DNA from: Burkholderiales bacterium
GTDB lineage: Bacteria; Pseudomonadota; Gammaproteobacteria; Burkholderiales; Usitatibacteraceae
DNA length: 16,950 nt
Assembly: GCA_025936275.1 (NCBI GenBank)
Contig: JAICTR010000014.1
Location: forward strand, 1-16,950
Reading direction: 5' to 3'
Shown here: piece after piece, positions 6,527 through 13,532 of the stretch
Layout: the number at the start of each line of letters is the position of its first letter
How positions within the stretch are numbered: position 1 is the first letter of the stretch
Translations under genes and position numbers: made by a program
The notes under the pieces: generated by a model
Databases searched by the model: none
What the model was told of the DNA's origin: nothing
Seen by the model: the letters and a program-made list of their open reading frames with translations, nothing else

Positions 6527-7477
6527 ATGCCCCGTGTCGAAGAGCTTTCGATCGACGAGATCCGCAAGCGGTACGTCGAAGGCAAGCAACCCCTCTCGCA
6601 ACAGGTCCTGAACCGCCTCCAGCGCGACAAGCGCCAGGGCGTGCAGCGGCTTTGCGAGGCGCTGCGCAAGCGCTTCGAGCGCGAGCGCGACGAGCGCGTG
6701 CGGCTGGATGCCATGCGCCACTTCGAGCGCGTGCTGTGGAAGTCGGGGATTCGCGACATCGCGGGCGTGGACGAGGCGGGCGTGGCACCGCTCGCCGGCC
6801 CCGTGGTGGCGGCCGCGGTGATGTTCCCGCCGGAGACGGCGATCGAGGGCGTGGACGATTCCAAGAAGCTCGATCCGCCCACGCGCGAGGCGCTCGCGAT
6901 CGAGATCCGCGCCAGGGCCTCGGGCGTCGCGGTGGGCATCGCCACGGTCGCCGAGATCGATACGGTGAACATCTACCACGCCTCGCTCCTCGCCATGCGC
7001 CGTGCCGTCGAAGGCTTGCCGCGCGCGCCCCAGCATGTGCTCGTGGACGCGCGCACGGTCCCCGGCATCGCGATGCCGCAGAACGCCTTCAACAAGGGCG
7101 ACGGCATCAACTTCAGCATCGCCGCCGCCTCGATCATCGCCAAGACCGCGCGCGACGCGATGATGGAGGCGCTCGACCGCGAGTACCCGGGCTACGGCTT
7201 CGCGGGGCACAAGGGCTATCCCACGCCGGAGCACCGCGAGGCGCTCCTCAAGCTCGGCCGCTCGCCGGTGCATCGCACGTCGTTTCCCGCGCTGGACGAG
7301 CTCTTCGGCGAGTTCTCGCCGCGCTTCTACGCGCTCAAGGAGCAGCTCTTCGCCGCCGCCACGCGCGAGGCGCTGGCCGCCTTCGAGGCCGAGCTCAAGA
7401 GCGCCGCCGACGCGTTGAGCGAGCGCGAGTGCGGGAAGCTGCGCATCCTCGCGCGCCGCCGCTGGAAGGTCGTCTAA
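6527..7477 (+). CDS. rnhB: ribonuclease HII, divergent N-terminally extended form
   Basis: A 316-residue protein whose residues ~77-290 match RNase HII, which cuts RNA in RNA-DNA hybrids and at single embedded ribonucleotides. The four acidic catalytic positions are present: D82 and E83 (GVDEAG), D174 (LVDAR) and D192 (KGDG). Also present are DSKKL (111-115), SIAAASIIAKTARD (197-210) and YPGYGFAGHKGY (220-231). Two oddities stand out. The GRG motif, normally GVDEAGRGPLAG, reads GVDEAGVAPLAG (G85-V86-A87). And there is a ~75-residue helical, highly charged N-terminal extension (RDKRQGVQRLCEALRKRFER) absent from standard ~200-residue enzymes. I recall extended relatives with this extension in other proteobacteria but could not check. 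The gene is alone, not beside lpxB where the usual betaproteobacterial rnhB often lies, so it may be a second copy. Confidence 0.88.
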   Translation: MPRVEELSIDEIRKRYVEGKQPLSQQVLNRLQRDKRQGVQRLCEALRKRFERERDERVRLDAMRHFERVLWKSGIRDIAGVDEAGVAPLAGPVVAAAVMFPPETAIEGVDDSKKLDPPTREALAIEIRARASGVAVGIATVAEIDTVNIYHASLLAMRRAVEGLPRAPQHVLVDARTVPGIAMPQNAFNKGDGINFSIAAASIIAKTARDAMMEALDREYPGYGFAGHKGYPTPEHREALLKLGRSPVHRTSFPALDELFGEFSPRFYALKEQLFAAATREALAAFEAELKSAADALSERECGKLRILARRRWKVV

Positions 7478-7481
7478 GGAT

Positions 7482-7570
7482 CTCCCTCTCCCTCGGGAGA
7501 AGCGGGGTGAGGGTTGCGCCACTCGGCCAAGCTCGACCCTCTCCCCGGCCCTCCCCCAAGAGGGAGGGAG
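7482..7570. repeat. imperfect inverted repeat between convergent genes, possible bidirectional terminator
   Basis: The left arm 7482-7514 (starting CTCCCTCTCCCTCGGGAGA) and right arm 7536-7570 (ending AAGAGGGAGGGAG) are imperfect inverted copies with a 21-base loop. The element starts five bases after the rnhB stop and ends 12 bases before the dctM stop. It can form a long GC-rich stem. CCCTCTCCC/GGGTGAGGG-type intergenic repeats are common in many proteobacteria. There is no U-tract, so a classic rho-independent terminator is not proven. Confidence 0.6.
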
Positions 7571-7581
7571 CAATCCCTTCA

Positions 7582-8859
7582 TCAGAACATGAACCGCGGC
7601 AGCCAGAGCGACAGGATCGGCACGTAGGTCACGATCACCAGGAACACCAGCAGCACCGAGAGCCACGGCAGCGCCGCTCGCACCACCTGCATCATCGGCA
7701 TGCCGGTGATGCCCGAGGTGACGAAGAGGTTCAGGCCCACCGGCGGGGTCACCATGCCGATCTCCATGTTCACCGTGAGGATGATGCCCAGGTGCACGGG
7801 ATCGATGCCCATCTGCTGCGAGATGGGAAAGAGGATGGGGGCCAGGATCAGGATGATGCCCGTGGGCTCCATGAAGTTGCCCGCGATGAGCAGCATCACG
7901 TTCACCACGATCAGGAACTGCCACGGCGCCATGCCCCACGAGACGATCTGCTCGGCGATCGTCTGCGGGATGCGCTCGGTCGTCAGCACGTAGGCGAAGA
8001 GCAGCGCGTTGGCGATGATGAACATCAGCATCACCGTGACGCGGCCCGCGTCCACCAGCACCTTCGGCACTTCCTTGAAGCCCATGTCGCGATAGACGAA
8101 CACCGCGCAGAAGAAGGCGTACACCGCGGCCACCGCCGCCGCCTCCGTGGGCGTGAAGATGCCGCCGTAGATCCCGCCCAGGATGATGATGATGAGGAGC
8201 AGGCCCCACAGCGAATCGCGTCCCGCGATGAGGAGCTCCTTCCACGTCGCCTTGGGCTGGCGCGGCAGGTCGATCATGCGCGCGCGGATGTAGATCGCCA
8301 CCATCAGCATCACGCCGAGCACGATGCCCGGGATGATGCCGGCGACGAAGAGCTGGCCGACCGAGGTCTCGGTCACCGCGCCGTACACCACCATCACGAT
8401 CGAGGGCGGGATGAGGATGCCGAGCGTGCCCGCGTTGCAGATCACGCCCGCGGCCATCTCCTTGGAGTAGCCGGCGCGCACCATGCCGCCGATCACGATC
8501 GTGCCGACCGCCACCACCGTCGCCGGCGAGGACCCGGAAACGGCGGCGAACAGCATGCACGCGAGCACCGAAGCCATCGCGAGGCCGCCGCGCAGGTGCC
8601 CGACGCAGGCGTTGGCGAAGCGGATCATGCGCCGCGCCACGCCGCCCGTGGTCATGAACGAGCCCGCGAGGATGAAGAACGGGATCGCGAGCAGCGTGAA
8701 TTGCTCGGAGGTTTCGAAGAGCTTGAGCGACAGCGGGGCGAGGGAATCGCGCCCCACCATCATGATCGCGACCACCGACGAGAGGCCGAGCGCGATCGCG
8801 ATCGGCATGCCGAGGAACATGAAGAGGAAGAGCAGGATGAAGAGGACCGCGGTGGTCAT
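7582..8859 (-). CDS. dctM: TRAP transporter large permease subunit (DctM)
   Basis: A 425-residue polytopic inner-membrane protein, the ion-coupled transport subunit of a tripartite ATP-independent periplasmic transporter, driven by a sodium or proton gradient. It is the usual length for DctM and hydrophobic throughout, with about 11-12 membrane helices. Family-typical stretches are FMFLGMPIAIALGLSS near the N-terminus, SGSSPATVVAVGTIVIGGM (about 109-127), GTLGILIPPSIVMVVYG and GMVTPPVGLNLFVTSGI near the C-terminus. The two proline- and glycine-rich re-entrant motifs (LIPPS and TPPVG) are the expected substrate and ion-binding hairpins. GGAGG at a 6-base spacing precedes the ATG, which overlaps the dctQ stop as ATGA. 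Confidence 0.97.
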   Translation of the reverse strand: MTTAVLFILLFLFMFLGMPIAIALGLSSVVAIMMVGRDSLAPLSLKLFETSEQFTLLAIPFFILAGSFMTTGGVARRMIRFANACVGHLRGGLAMASVLACMLFAAVSGSSPATVVAVGTIVIGGMVRAGYSKEMAAGVICNAGTLGILIPPSIVMVVYGAVTETSVGQLFVAGIIPGIVLGVMLMVAIYIRARMIDLPRQPKATWKELLIAGRDSLWGLLLIIIILGGIYGGIFTPTEAAAVAAVYAFFCAVFVYRDMGFKEVPKVLVDAGRVTVMLMFIIANALLFAYVLTTERIPQTIAEQIVSWGMAPWQFLIVVNVMLLIAGNFMEPTGIILILAPILFPISQQMGIDPVHLGIILTVNMEIGMVTPPVGLNLFVTSGITGMPMMQVVRAALPWLSVLLVFLVIVTYVPILSLWLPRFMF

Positions 8860-9410
8860 TTCGCACCTCCCTTCACCGCCGGCTCGCCGGTGAGCTCCTG
8901 CTGCGCGCGCAGCACCTCCGCCGCCTCGTCACCGAGGTGCAGCCGGACTTCCTTCCCGGAGAGGATGCGCCACAGCACCTGCCCGAAGCGAAGGATCAGC
9001 AACGCGAAGCTCACGATCAGGATCGCGCGCGGGATCCACTGCTGGATCGGCAAGTCCTGCATGTCGATGCCGATCTCGTACATCTTGCCCACGTACACCC
9101 AGCTTCCGTAGAAGAGGATCACCGAGTAGACGAGGCAGAGCGCCGCGCCGATCGCGCCCACCACGCGAGCGGTCCGGGGACCCAGCGACTTCACCAGCGC
9201 ATCGACCCCGATGTGCGAGCCGATGCGCACGCCGTACGGGATGCCGAGGAAGATCAGCCACGCGAAGAGGCTGGTGGTGAGCTCGAGCGCCGAGGAGAAG
9301 CTGTAGTTGAAGACGTAGCGCGCGATCACCTGCACGAACGCCACGATCGTCATCACGGCGAGGAGGAAGGCGATGAGCCATTCCTCCAGCCGTTCCACGA
9401 GGGCGAGCAC
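8856..9410 (-). CDS. dctQ: TRAP transporter small permease subunit (DctQ)
   Basis: A 184-residue inner-membrane protein with four membrane segments (about 13-31, 45-60, 87-107 and 127-147), the scaffold subunit that pairs with DctM. It has the family pattern VIARYVFNYSFSSALELTTSLFAWLIFLG and later YGVRIGSHIGVDALV. The start is a GTG at 9410 with GGAG eight bases upstream, located after the dctP stop with a 21-base gap. The last ~35 residues (GKEVRLHLGDEAAEVLRAQQ onward) form a hydrophilic tail of the sort often seen in this variable subunit. The stop overlaps dctM by ATGA. Confidence 0.94.
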   Translation of the reverse strand: MLALVERLEEWLIAFLLAVMTIVAFVQVIARYVFNYSFSSALELTTSLFAWLIFLGIPYGVRIGSHIGVDALVKSLGPRTARVVGAIGAALCLVYSVILFYGSWVYVGKMYEIGIDMQDLPIQQWIPRAILIVSFALLILRFGQVLWRILSGKEVRLHLGDEAAEVLRAQQELTGEPAVKGGAK

Positions 9411-9431
9411 GGCGTGCGCTCCGTGCGCCCG

Positions 9432-10418
9432 TTACTGGTCGTTCGCCTTGAGCGCCGCCTGGATGAGGTCCTTGCCGATCTGCGGCTCGAACTTCTTCCA
9501 CACCGGCTCCATCGCCTTCTGCCATTGGGCGACGTCGGCCTTGGAGAGCTCCTGGATCTTCGCCTTGCCGGCGTCGGCGATCAGCTTCTTGTCGCGCTGG
9601 TTGATGTCGTTCGCGAGGCCGTTGCCGTATTGCGTCGCCTCGTCCATCGCCTCCTGCAGGCCCTTCTGGATGTCCTTCGGCAGCTTGTCCCACCACTTGG
9701 CGTTGGTGATCACCATGTAGTCGATCACGCCGTGGTTGGTCTCGGCGATGGTCTTCTGCACCTCGTAGAACTTCTGCGAGTAAATGTTGGACCAGGTGTT
9801 CTCCTGGCCGTCCACCACGCCGGTCTGCAGCGCCTGGTACACCTCGCTGAAGGCCATCTTCTGCGGGTTGGCGCCCATCGCGCGGAACTGCGCCTCGAGC
9901 ACGTCGGAGGACTGGATGCGGAACTTGAGCCCCTTCACGTCGGCCGGCACGCGCAGCTGGTCCTTGTTGGTGGAGAGCTGCTTCATGCCGTTGTGCCAGT
10001 AGGCGAGGCCCTTGATGTTCTTCGAGCGCATCTCGTCCAGCAGCGCCTTGCCCTTCGCGCTGTGCTGGAAGCGGTCGACGGCGGCGATGTCGTGGAAGAG
10101 GAACGGCAGGTCGAACACCTGCAGCTTCTTGGTGTAGCGGTCGAACTTGGAGAGCGAGGGGGCGATGATCTGCACGTCGCCCAGCAGCAGCGCCTCCATC
10201 TCCTTGCCGTCGCCGAAGAGCTGCGAGTTCGGGAACACCTGCACCTCGACTTTTCCGGGCAGCTTCTTCTCGGCGAGCTCCTTGAACTTGAGCGCCGCCT
10301 GGCCCTTCGGGGTCTTGTCGGCGACGACGTGGCTGAACTTCACGACGATCGGGGCGGCTTGCGCGGCCGTGGCGAGGGCGATCGCGGCGAGCGCGGCCGC
10401 GAGACGTGCGAGCTTCAT
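9432..10418 (-). CDS. dctP: TRAP transporter substrate-binding protein (DctP family)
   Basis: A 328-residue periplasmic binding protein that captures the substrate and hands it to the DctQ-DctM permease. Signal peptide 1-21/22 (MKLARLAAALAAIALATAAQA). The mature part opens VVKFSHVVADKTPKGQAALKF, and carries GLKFRIQSSDVLEAQFRAMGANP (163-185). Arg167 is the conserved arginine that salt-bridges a carboxylate in DctP-type proteins. QTGVVDGQENTWSNIYSQKFYEV (198-220) is also typical. This points to an organic acid, and the sequence resembles the C4-dicarboxylate DctP subfamily, but related proteins bind other acids. The ATG at 10418 has a strong AGGAGG (10423-10428). No DctBD sensor-regulator is in the window. 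First gene of the dctPQM operon. Confidence 0.95.
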   Translation of the reverse strand: MKLARLAAALAAIALATAAQAAPIVVKFSHVVADKTPKGQAALKFKELAEKKLPGKVEVQVFPNSQLFGDGKEMEALLLGDVQIIAPSLSKFDRYTKKLQVFDLPFLFHDIAAVDRFQHSAKGKALLDEMRSKNIKGLAYWHNGMKQLSTNKDQLRVPADVKGLKFRIQSSDVLEAQFRAMGANPQKMAFSEVYQALQTGVVDGQENTWSNIYSQKFYEVQKTIAETNHGVIDYMVITNAKWWDKLPKDIQKGLQEAMDEATQYGNGLANDINQRDKKLIADAGKAKIQELSKADVAQWQKAMEPVWKKFEPQIGKDLIQAALKANDQ

Positions 10419-10449
10419 GCTTCCTCCTAGGACAGGTGCTGGGTTCGGT

Positions 10450-10487
10450 CTTGGAATTCGCGGATCGGGCCGATCCGGGGTCCCAAG
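10450..10487. promoter_or_regulatory. dyad-symmetric site upstream of dctP (candidate operator or hairpin)
   Basis: A perfect 17-base palindrome with one central base, CGGATCGG-G-CCGATCCG (10461-10477), is flanked by a further outer pair CTTGG (10450-10454) and CCAAG (10483-10487). It lies 43 bases before the dctP start in the 120-base gap behind SCO. In the minus direction no T-run follows, so it is not a standard terminator for the copper operon; an operator for the transporter operon is the simpler reading. No regulator gene adjoins it. Confidence 0.4.
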
Positions 10488-10538
10488 GCTAGCACGACGG
10501 AGCGGTTCGTGCCTCGCGCGGCGCGGCGTGCGCGCGGA

Positions 10539-11132
10539 TCAGGCGCGCGATTCCCGGGAGAGGCGACGCATCGCCGCCACCATGTCGCTTTCGGAGGCGC
10601 CGGGCAGGATCATGAGGCGCGCGCGTCCCTCGCCGTCGAAGGCGAAGACGCCGCTGCTGTGCGTCACCTCGTACTCGCCGCGCGCATCGGGCTTGCCGCG
10701 CGCATAGCCGATGCGATAGCGGCGGGCGAGGTCCTCGAGCTCGTCCTCGCTCGCGCGCAAGCCGGTGAAGCGCGGCCCGAAGGCGTGCACGTACTCGGCG
10801 AGCTGCGCGGTCGTGTCGCGCGCCGGGTCCACCGTGATGAACGCGATGCGCAAACCTTTCGGCGCCGCGACTTTCGCCGCCTCCGAGAGGCGCGCGAGCG
10901 TGGTCGGGCACACGTCGGGACAGTGGATGTAGCCGAAGTAGAGCAGCACCGGCGCCCCGCGGAAATCCGCCGCGCTCACCGGGCGCCCGGTCTCGTCGGT
11001 CATGCTGAAGTGCAGGTCGCGCACCAGGCCCGAGACGTTGCGCACCGCGCCGTCGTTGCCGACCACGCGATCGCAACCCGGGAGCGCGAACGCCAGCACG
11101 CATGACGCGAGGAGCGCGGCGAGCCGGCGCAT
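10539..11132 (-). CDS. SCO1/SenC family copper chaperone lipoprotein
   Basis: A 197-residue membrane-anchored periplasmic protein with a thioredoxin fold. It delivers copper to, or reduces the cysteines of, the CuA site of cytochrome c oxidase subunit II. The signal peptide ends in lipobox LPGC (Cys20). The copper ligands are C71 and C75 in the CPDVCP motif and H158 in YEVTHSSGVFAFD; FITVDPARDT (98-107) is also family-typical. I start at the ATG at 11132, which has GGAG six bases upstream; an in-frame GTG at 11147 would add five residues and overlap the upstream gene. The stop of ctaG lies one base upstream, so it is the last gene of the PCu(A)C-CtaG-SCO operon. Very secure family call; whether it serves CuA metallation or thiol reduction is not visible. 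Confidence 0.95.
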   Translation of the reverse strand: MRRLAALLASCVLAFALPGCDRVVGNDGAVRNVSGLVRDLHFSMTDETGRPVSAADFRGAPVLLYFGYIHCPDVCPTTLARLSEAAKVAAPKGLRIAFITVDPARDTTAQLAEYVHAFGPRFTGLRASEDELEDLARRYRIGYARGKPDARGEYEVTHSSGVFAFDGEGRARLMILPGASESDMVAAMRRLSRESRA

Positions 11133-11133
11133 C

Positions 11134-12018
11134 TCAGTCTCCCGCACCCGGGACGAGGTCCGGTGCGCCGGGCGCCGGCCGCCCGCGATCGGCGTGCATC
11201 CAACGCGAGAAGACGATCAGCGCCGCGATCACGTGCATCATCGAGGCGGGAATCCACGTGATCAATCCGCCGAGGGTCTGGTCGGTCGCGGGCGAGATGT
11301 CCCACGCGCGCCCGCACAGGCCGTACACGTCGAAGAGGTCGTTGCCGGAGAGCGCGATGTAGGCGCCGAGCACGATCTGCGGCGGCATCGCGAGGATCAG
11401 CATCCAGATGCGCGGGCCGAAGCCGGCCCACGCGCCCTCGGCCGGGCCGCGCGGATCGAGCACCAGCGCCCAGAAGAGCAGGCCGTCCGCGAACATGCTC
11501 CAGTTCATCACCCAGTACCACTCGGGCGAGAGCATGGCGACGAAGTGGATCGGCGGCGAGAGCCAGAAGAAGATGAGGCCGACGAAGACCACCGGTCCCA
11601 CCCACACGTTCTGGATCGCGCCGGTGAGCCGTTGCGTGACGCGGTTGCGCCACACCGGCATCACGACGCGCTCGACCAGCGCGCGCGGCAATCCGCGCCC
11701 CAGCACCGCGAGCGGCAGCGAGAGCGCGATCAGGAACGCGCCCAGGTGGTGCAGCACGAGGTGCGCGATGCGGTGCATGAAGAACATGTGCTGCGCGAGG
11801 TAATCGAAGCGCGTCTGCATCACGAAGTAGGCGAGGCCGCAGCCCGTGTAGAACGCGATGCGCCGCCACACCGAGGGGCGCTTGGCGCTCGCCATGCGCG
11901 AGAGTCCGACCGTGTACGCCGCCGCGCCGCCCACGAAGAGCAGCAGCGCGAGCGGCGAGAATTCCCACGGCGCGAGGAAAGCGATGAAGCTCCGCAGCAT
12001 CTGCGGATCGTCGTGCAT
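11134..12018 (-). CDS. CtaG (caa3-type) cytochrome c oxidase assembly factor, membrane protein
   Basis: A 294-residue inner-membrane protein with about seven membrane segments, matching the Caa3_CtaG family (not Cox11-type CtaG). Typical features are YLAQHMFFMHRIAHLVLHHL (about residues 73-92), rich in His and Met suited to copper binding, NWSMFADGLLFW (about 169-180) and MPPQIVLGAYIALSG (about 206-220). In Bacillus, CtaG is needed for active caa3 oxidase; in proteobacteria the family often lies beside copper chaperones, as here. The gene sits between PCu(A)C (2-base gap) and SCO (1-base gap), so all three are very probably translated together and act on copper supply to the respiratory oxidase. 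The ATG at 12018 was chosen as the first after the upstream stop; an internal ATG at 12000 is possible. Confidence 0.9.
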   Translation of the reverse strand: MHDDPQMLRSFIAFLAPWEFSPLALLLFVGGAAAYTVGLSRMASAKRPSVWRRIAFYTGCGLAYFVMQTRFDYLAQHMFFMHRIAHLVLHHLGAFLIALSLPLAVLGRGLPRALVERVVMPVWRNRVTQRLTGAIQNVWVGPVVFVGLIFFWLSPPIHFVAMLSPEWYWVMNWSMFADGLLFWALVLDPRGPAEGAWAGFGPRIWMLILAMPPQIVLGAYIALSGNDLFDVYGLCGRAWDISPATDQTLGGLITWIPASMMHVIAALIVFSRWMHADRGRPAPGAPDLVPGAGD

Positions 12019-12020
12019 CG

Positions 12021-12443
12021 CTAGCCCGCCGGCCCGCGCACCGGGAAGCGCGCCGAGAGCGTGCGCCCGCCGCCGAAGGAAAGGACCACCGTCACCTCGC
12101 CGCCCACCTTCACGCCGGCCGAAGGCTGCATCAGCATCAGGTGGTAGCCGCCGGGCGCGAAGCGCAGCTCGCCGTGCGCCGGCACGCTCGCGCGGGCGAC
12201 GGGCTCCATGCGTGCGTTGCCGCCGGCGATCTCGGTGCGATGCATCATCACGTCGCGGAAATCGGGCGAGCGCACGCCCACCAGCTCGACCGGGATGCCG
12301 GAATCGTTGTGCACGGTGAAGTAGCCGCCGGAAGGAGCGCCGCCCGGGAGCAACCGGATCCAGGCATCGGTGACGCGCAGGTCGGCGGCGGATGCGGCGG
12401 TGGCGAGGGCGAGCCCCGCGGCGAGCGAAAGCGCGCGAAGCAT
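12021..12443 (-). CDS. PCu(A)C periplasmic copper chaperone (DUF461)
   Basis: A 140-residue secreted protein. Signal peptide 1-19/20 (MLRALSLAAGLALATAASA), then a cupredoxin-like domain opening DLRVTDAWIRLLPGGAPSGG. The Cu(I) motif H-x10-M-x21-H-x-M is exact: H68, M79, H101 and M103 (MMHRTE ... ARMEPV ... GYHLMLM). PCu(A)C proteins carry Cu(I) in the periplasm and insert it into CuA of cytochrome oxidase, often together with SCO, whose gene is two places downstream. The ATG at 12443 fits the signal peptide; the frame continues open upstream to 12956 only as an antisense shadow of the divergent thioredoxin gene. A 57-base gap separates it from that gene. Confidence 0.95.
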   Translation of the reverse strand: MLRALSLAAGLALATAASAADLRVTDAWIRLLPGGAPSGGYFTVHNDSGIPVELVGVRSPDFRDVMMHRTEIAGGNARMEPVARASVPAHGELRFAPGGYHLMLMQPSAGVKVGGEVTVVLSFGGGRTLSARFPVRGPAG

Positions 12444-12500
12444 CCCGTCATTGTAGCCGACGGCGGGGGCGCGGGCCGTCCCTGTGGCAGACTCGATGCC
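12444..12500. promoter_or_regulatory. short divergent intergenic region, copper operon / tandem thioredoxin
   Basis: Only 57 bases separate the two divergent start codons, so their promoters must overlap each other or the coding ends. I see no CueR- or CopY-like dyad and no clear -10/-35 pair. Co-regulation of both directions is plausible from geometry alone. Confidence 0.3.
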
Positions 12501-13532
12501 ATGAACGCGCAAGCGCGCCTCGCGGCCCTCGCGGCGCTCCTCCTCGTCGCACTGGCGCTCGGCGCAGCCCGCGCGCACGCGCAGGGCGCCGAGGCGAGCC
12601 CGCACGCGATCGACATCCCGAAGTGGTTCACCGAGTCGTTCCTCGATTTCCGCGACGACGTGCGCGACGCCGCGCGTGACGGCAAGCGCGTGATGGTCTA
12701 CTTCGGGCAGGACGGCTGCCCGTACTGCAAGGCGCTGATGAAGGTCGACTTCGGCGACCCGGACATCGTCGCGAAGACCCGCGCGAGGTTCGTCGCGATC
12801 GCGCTCAACATCTGGGGCGATCGCGAGACGACGTGGGTCGACGGCCGCACGCTGCGCGAGAAGGACCTCGCGCGCGCATTGGGCGTGCAGTACACGCCGA
12901 CGCTGCTCTTCCTCGACGAGCGCGGCGGCGTGGCGCTGCGCCTGAACGGCTACCATCCGCCGGCGAGCTTCCGTATCGCGCTCGACTACGCGAGCCTCGA
13001 GCGCCCGCGCGAGTCCTTCACCGATTACCTCGCGCGGCGCGCGGCGCAGGCGCGGAAGCCCGCGCAGGGCGCTCCATCATCGCTCGCTTCCGCCGCGCCC
13101 GACCTGCCGCGGCTCCTCGCGCGAGGCAAGCCCGTGCTGGTGCTCTACGAGTACGACGGATGCGCCGATTGCGCCGAGATGCGGCGCGACGGCTTCTCGC
13201 GGCCGGAAGTGCGCGCGCTGCTCGAGCGCTTCTCGCTGGTGCGGCTCGACCTCGCCGGCAAGCGCCAGGTGGTGACGCCCGACGGCCGCACCACCGACGA
13301 GCGCAAATGGGCGCGCGAGCTGCAGGTGGCCTACGCACCGACGCTGCTCTTCCTCGATGCGCGGGGCCACGAAGCGTTCCGCTCCGAAGGGTATCTCCGG
13401 CCCTTCCACCTCGCATCGACGCTCGACTACGTGGCGAGCGGCGCCTACAAAGGCGAGCCGAGCTTCCAGCGCTACCTGCAGAAGCGCGGCGACGCGCTGC
13501 GCGCCGCCGGCCGCGACCCGCCGCTCTGGTAG
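12501..13532 (+). CDS. secreted protein with two tandem thioredoxin-like domains
   Basis: A 343-residue exported protein. Signal peptide about 1-27 (AALLLVALALGAARAHA). Domain 1 (about 40-180) has the redox motif C73-P-Y-C76 in FGQDGCPYCKALM and a cis-proline at 133 (YTPTLLFLD). Domain 2 (about 200-330) has C221-A-D-C224 in YEYDGCADCAEMRRD and a cis-proline at 280 (YAPTLLFLD). Each domain ends with a similar segment (SFRIALDYASL ... SFTDYL and PFHLASTLDYVAS ... SFQRYL), showing an internal duplication. It resembles the SoxW/thioredoxin_7 group of periplasmic thiol-disulfide proteins. Its position back to back with a copper-delivery operon suggests it reduces cysteines of SCO or of oxidase subunit II, but this is inference. 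The ATG at 12501 has no clear ribosome-binding site. The stop abuts the convergent reductase gene with no spacer. Confidence 0.85.
   Translation: MNAQARLAALAALLLVALALGAARAHAQGAEASPHAIDIPKWFTESFLDFRDDVRDAARDGKRVMVYFGQDGCPYCKALMKVDFGDPDIVAKTRARFVAIALNIWGDRETTWVDGRTLREKDLARALGVQYTPTLLFLDERGGVALRLNGYHPPASFRIALDYASLERPRESFTDYLARRAAQARKPAQGAPSSLASAAPDLPRLLARGKPVLVLYEYDGCADCAEMRRDGFSRPEVRALLERFSLVRLDLAGKRQVVTPDGRTTDERKWARELQVAYAPTLLFLDARGHEAFRSEGYLRPFHLASTLDYVASGAYKGEPSFQRYLQKRGDALRAAGRDPPLW

Noticed and set aside
6494..8866. 790-aa minus-strand ORF across rnhB and dctM
   Set aside because: It runs antisense to rnhB and out of frame through dctM, is full of Arg/His/Ala/Gly and shows no domain: a GC-rich shadow.
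6499..9111. 870-aa plus-strand ORF
   Set aside because: Out of frame with rnhB, then antisense to dctM; low-complexity His/Arg/Asp-rich text typical of a shadow frame.
8937..10430. 497-aa plus-strand ORF opposite dctQ and dctP
   Set aside because: Leucine/histidine-rich mirror of two clear TRAP genes; no start signal or domain.
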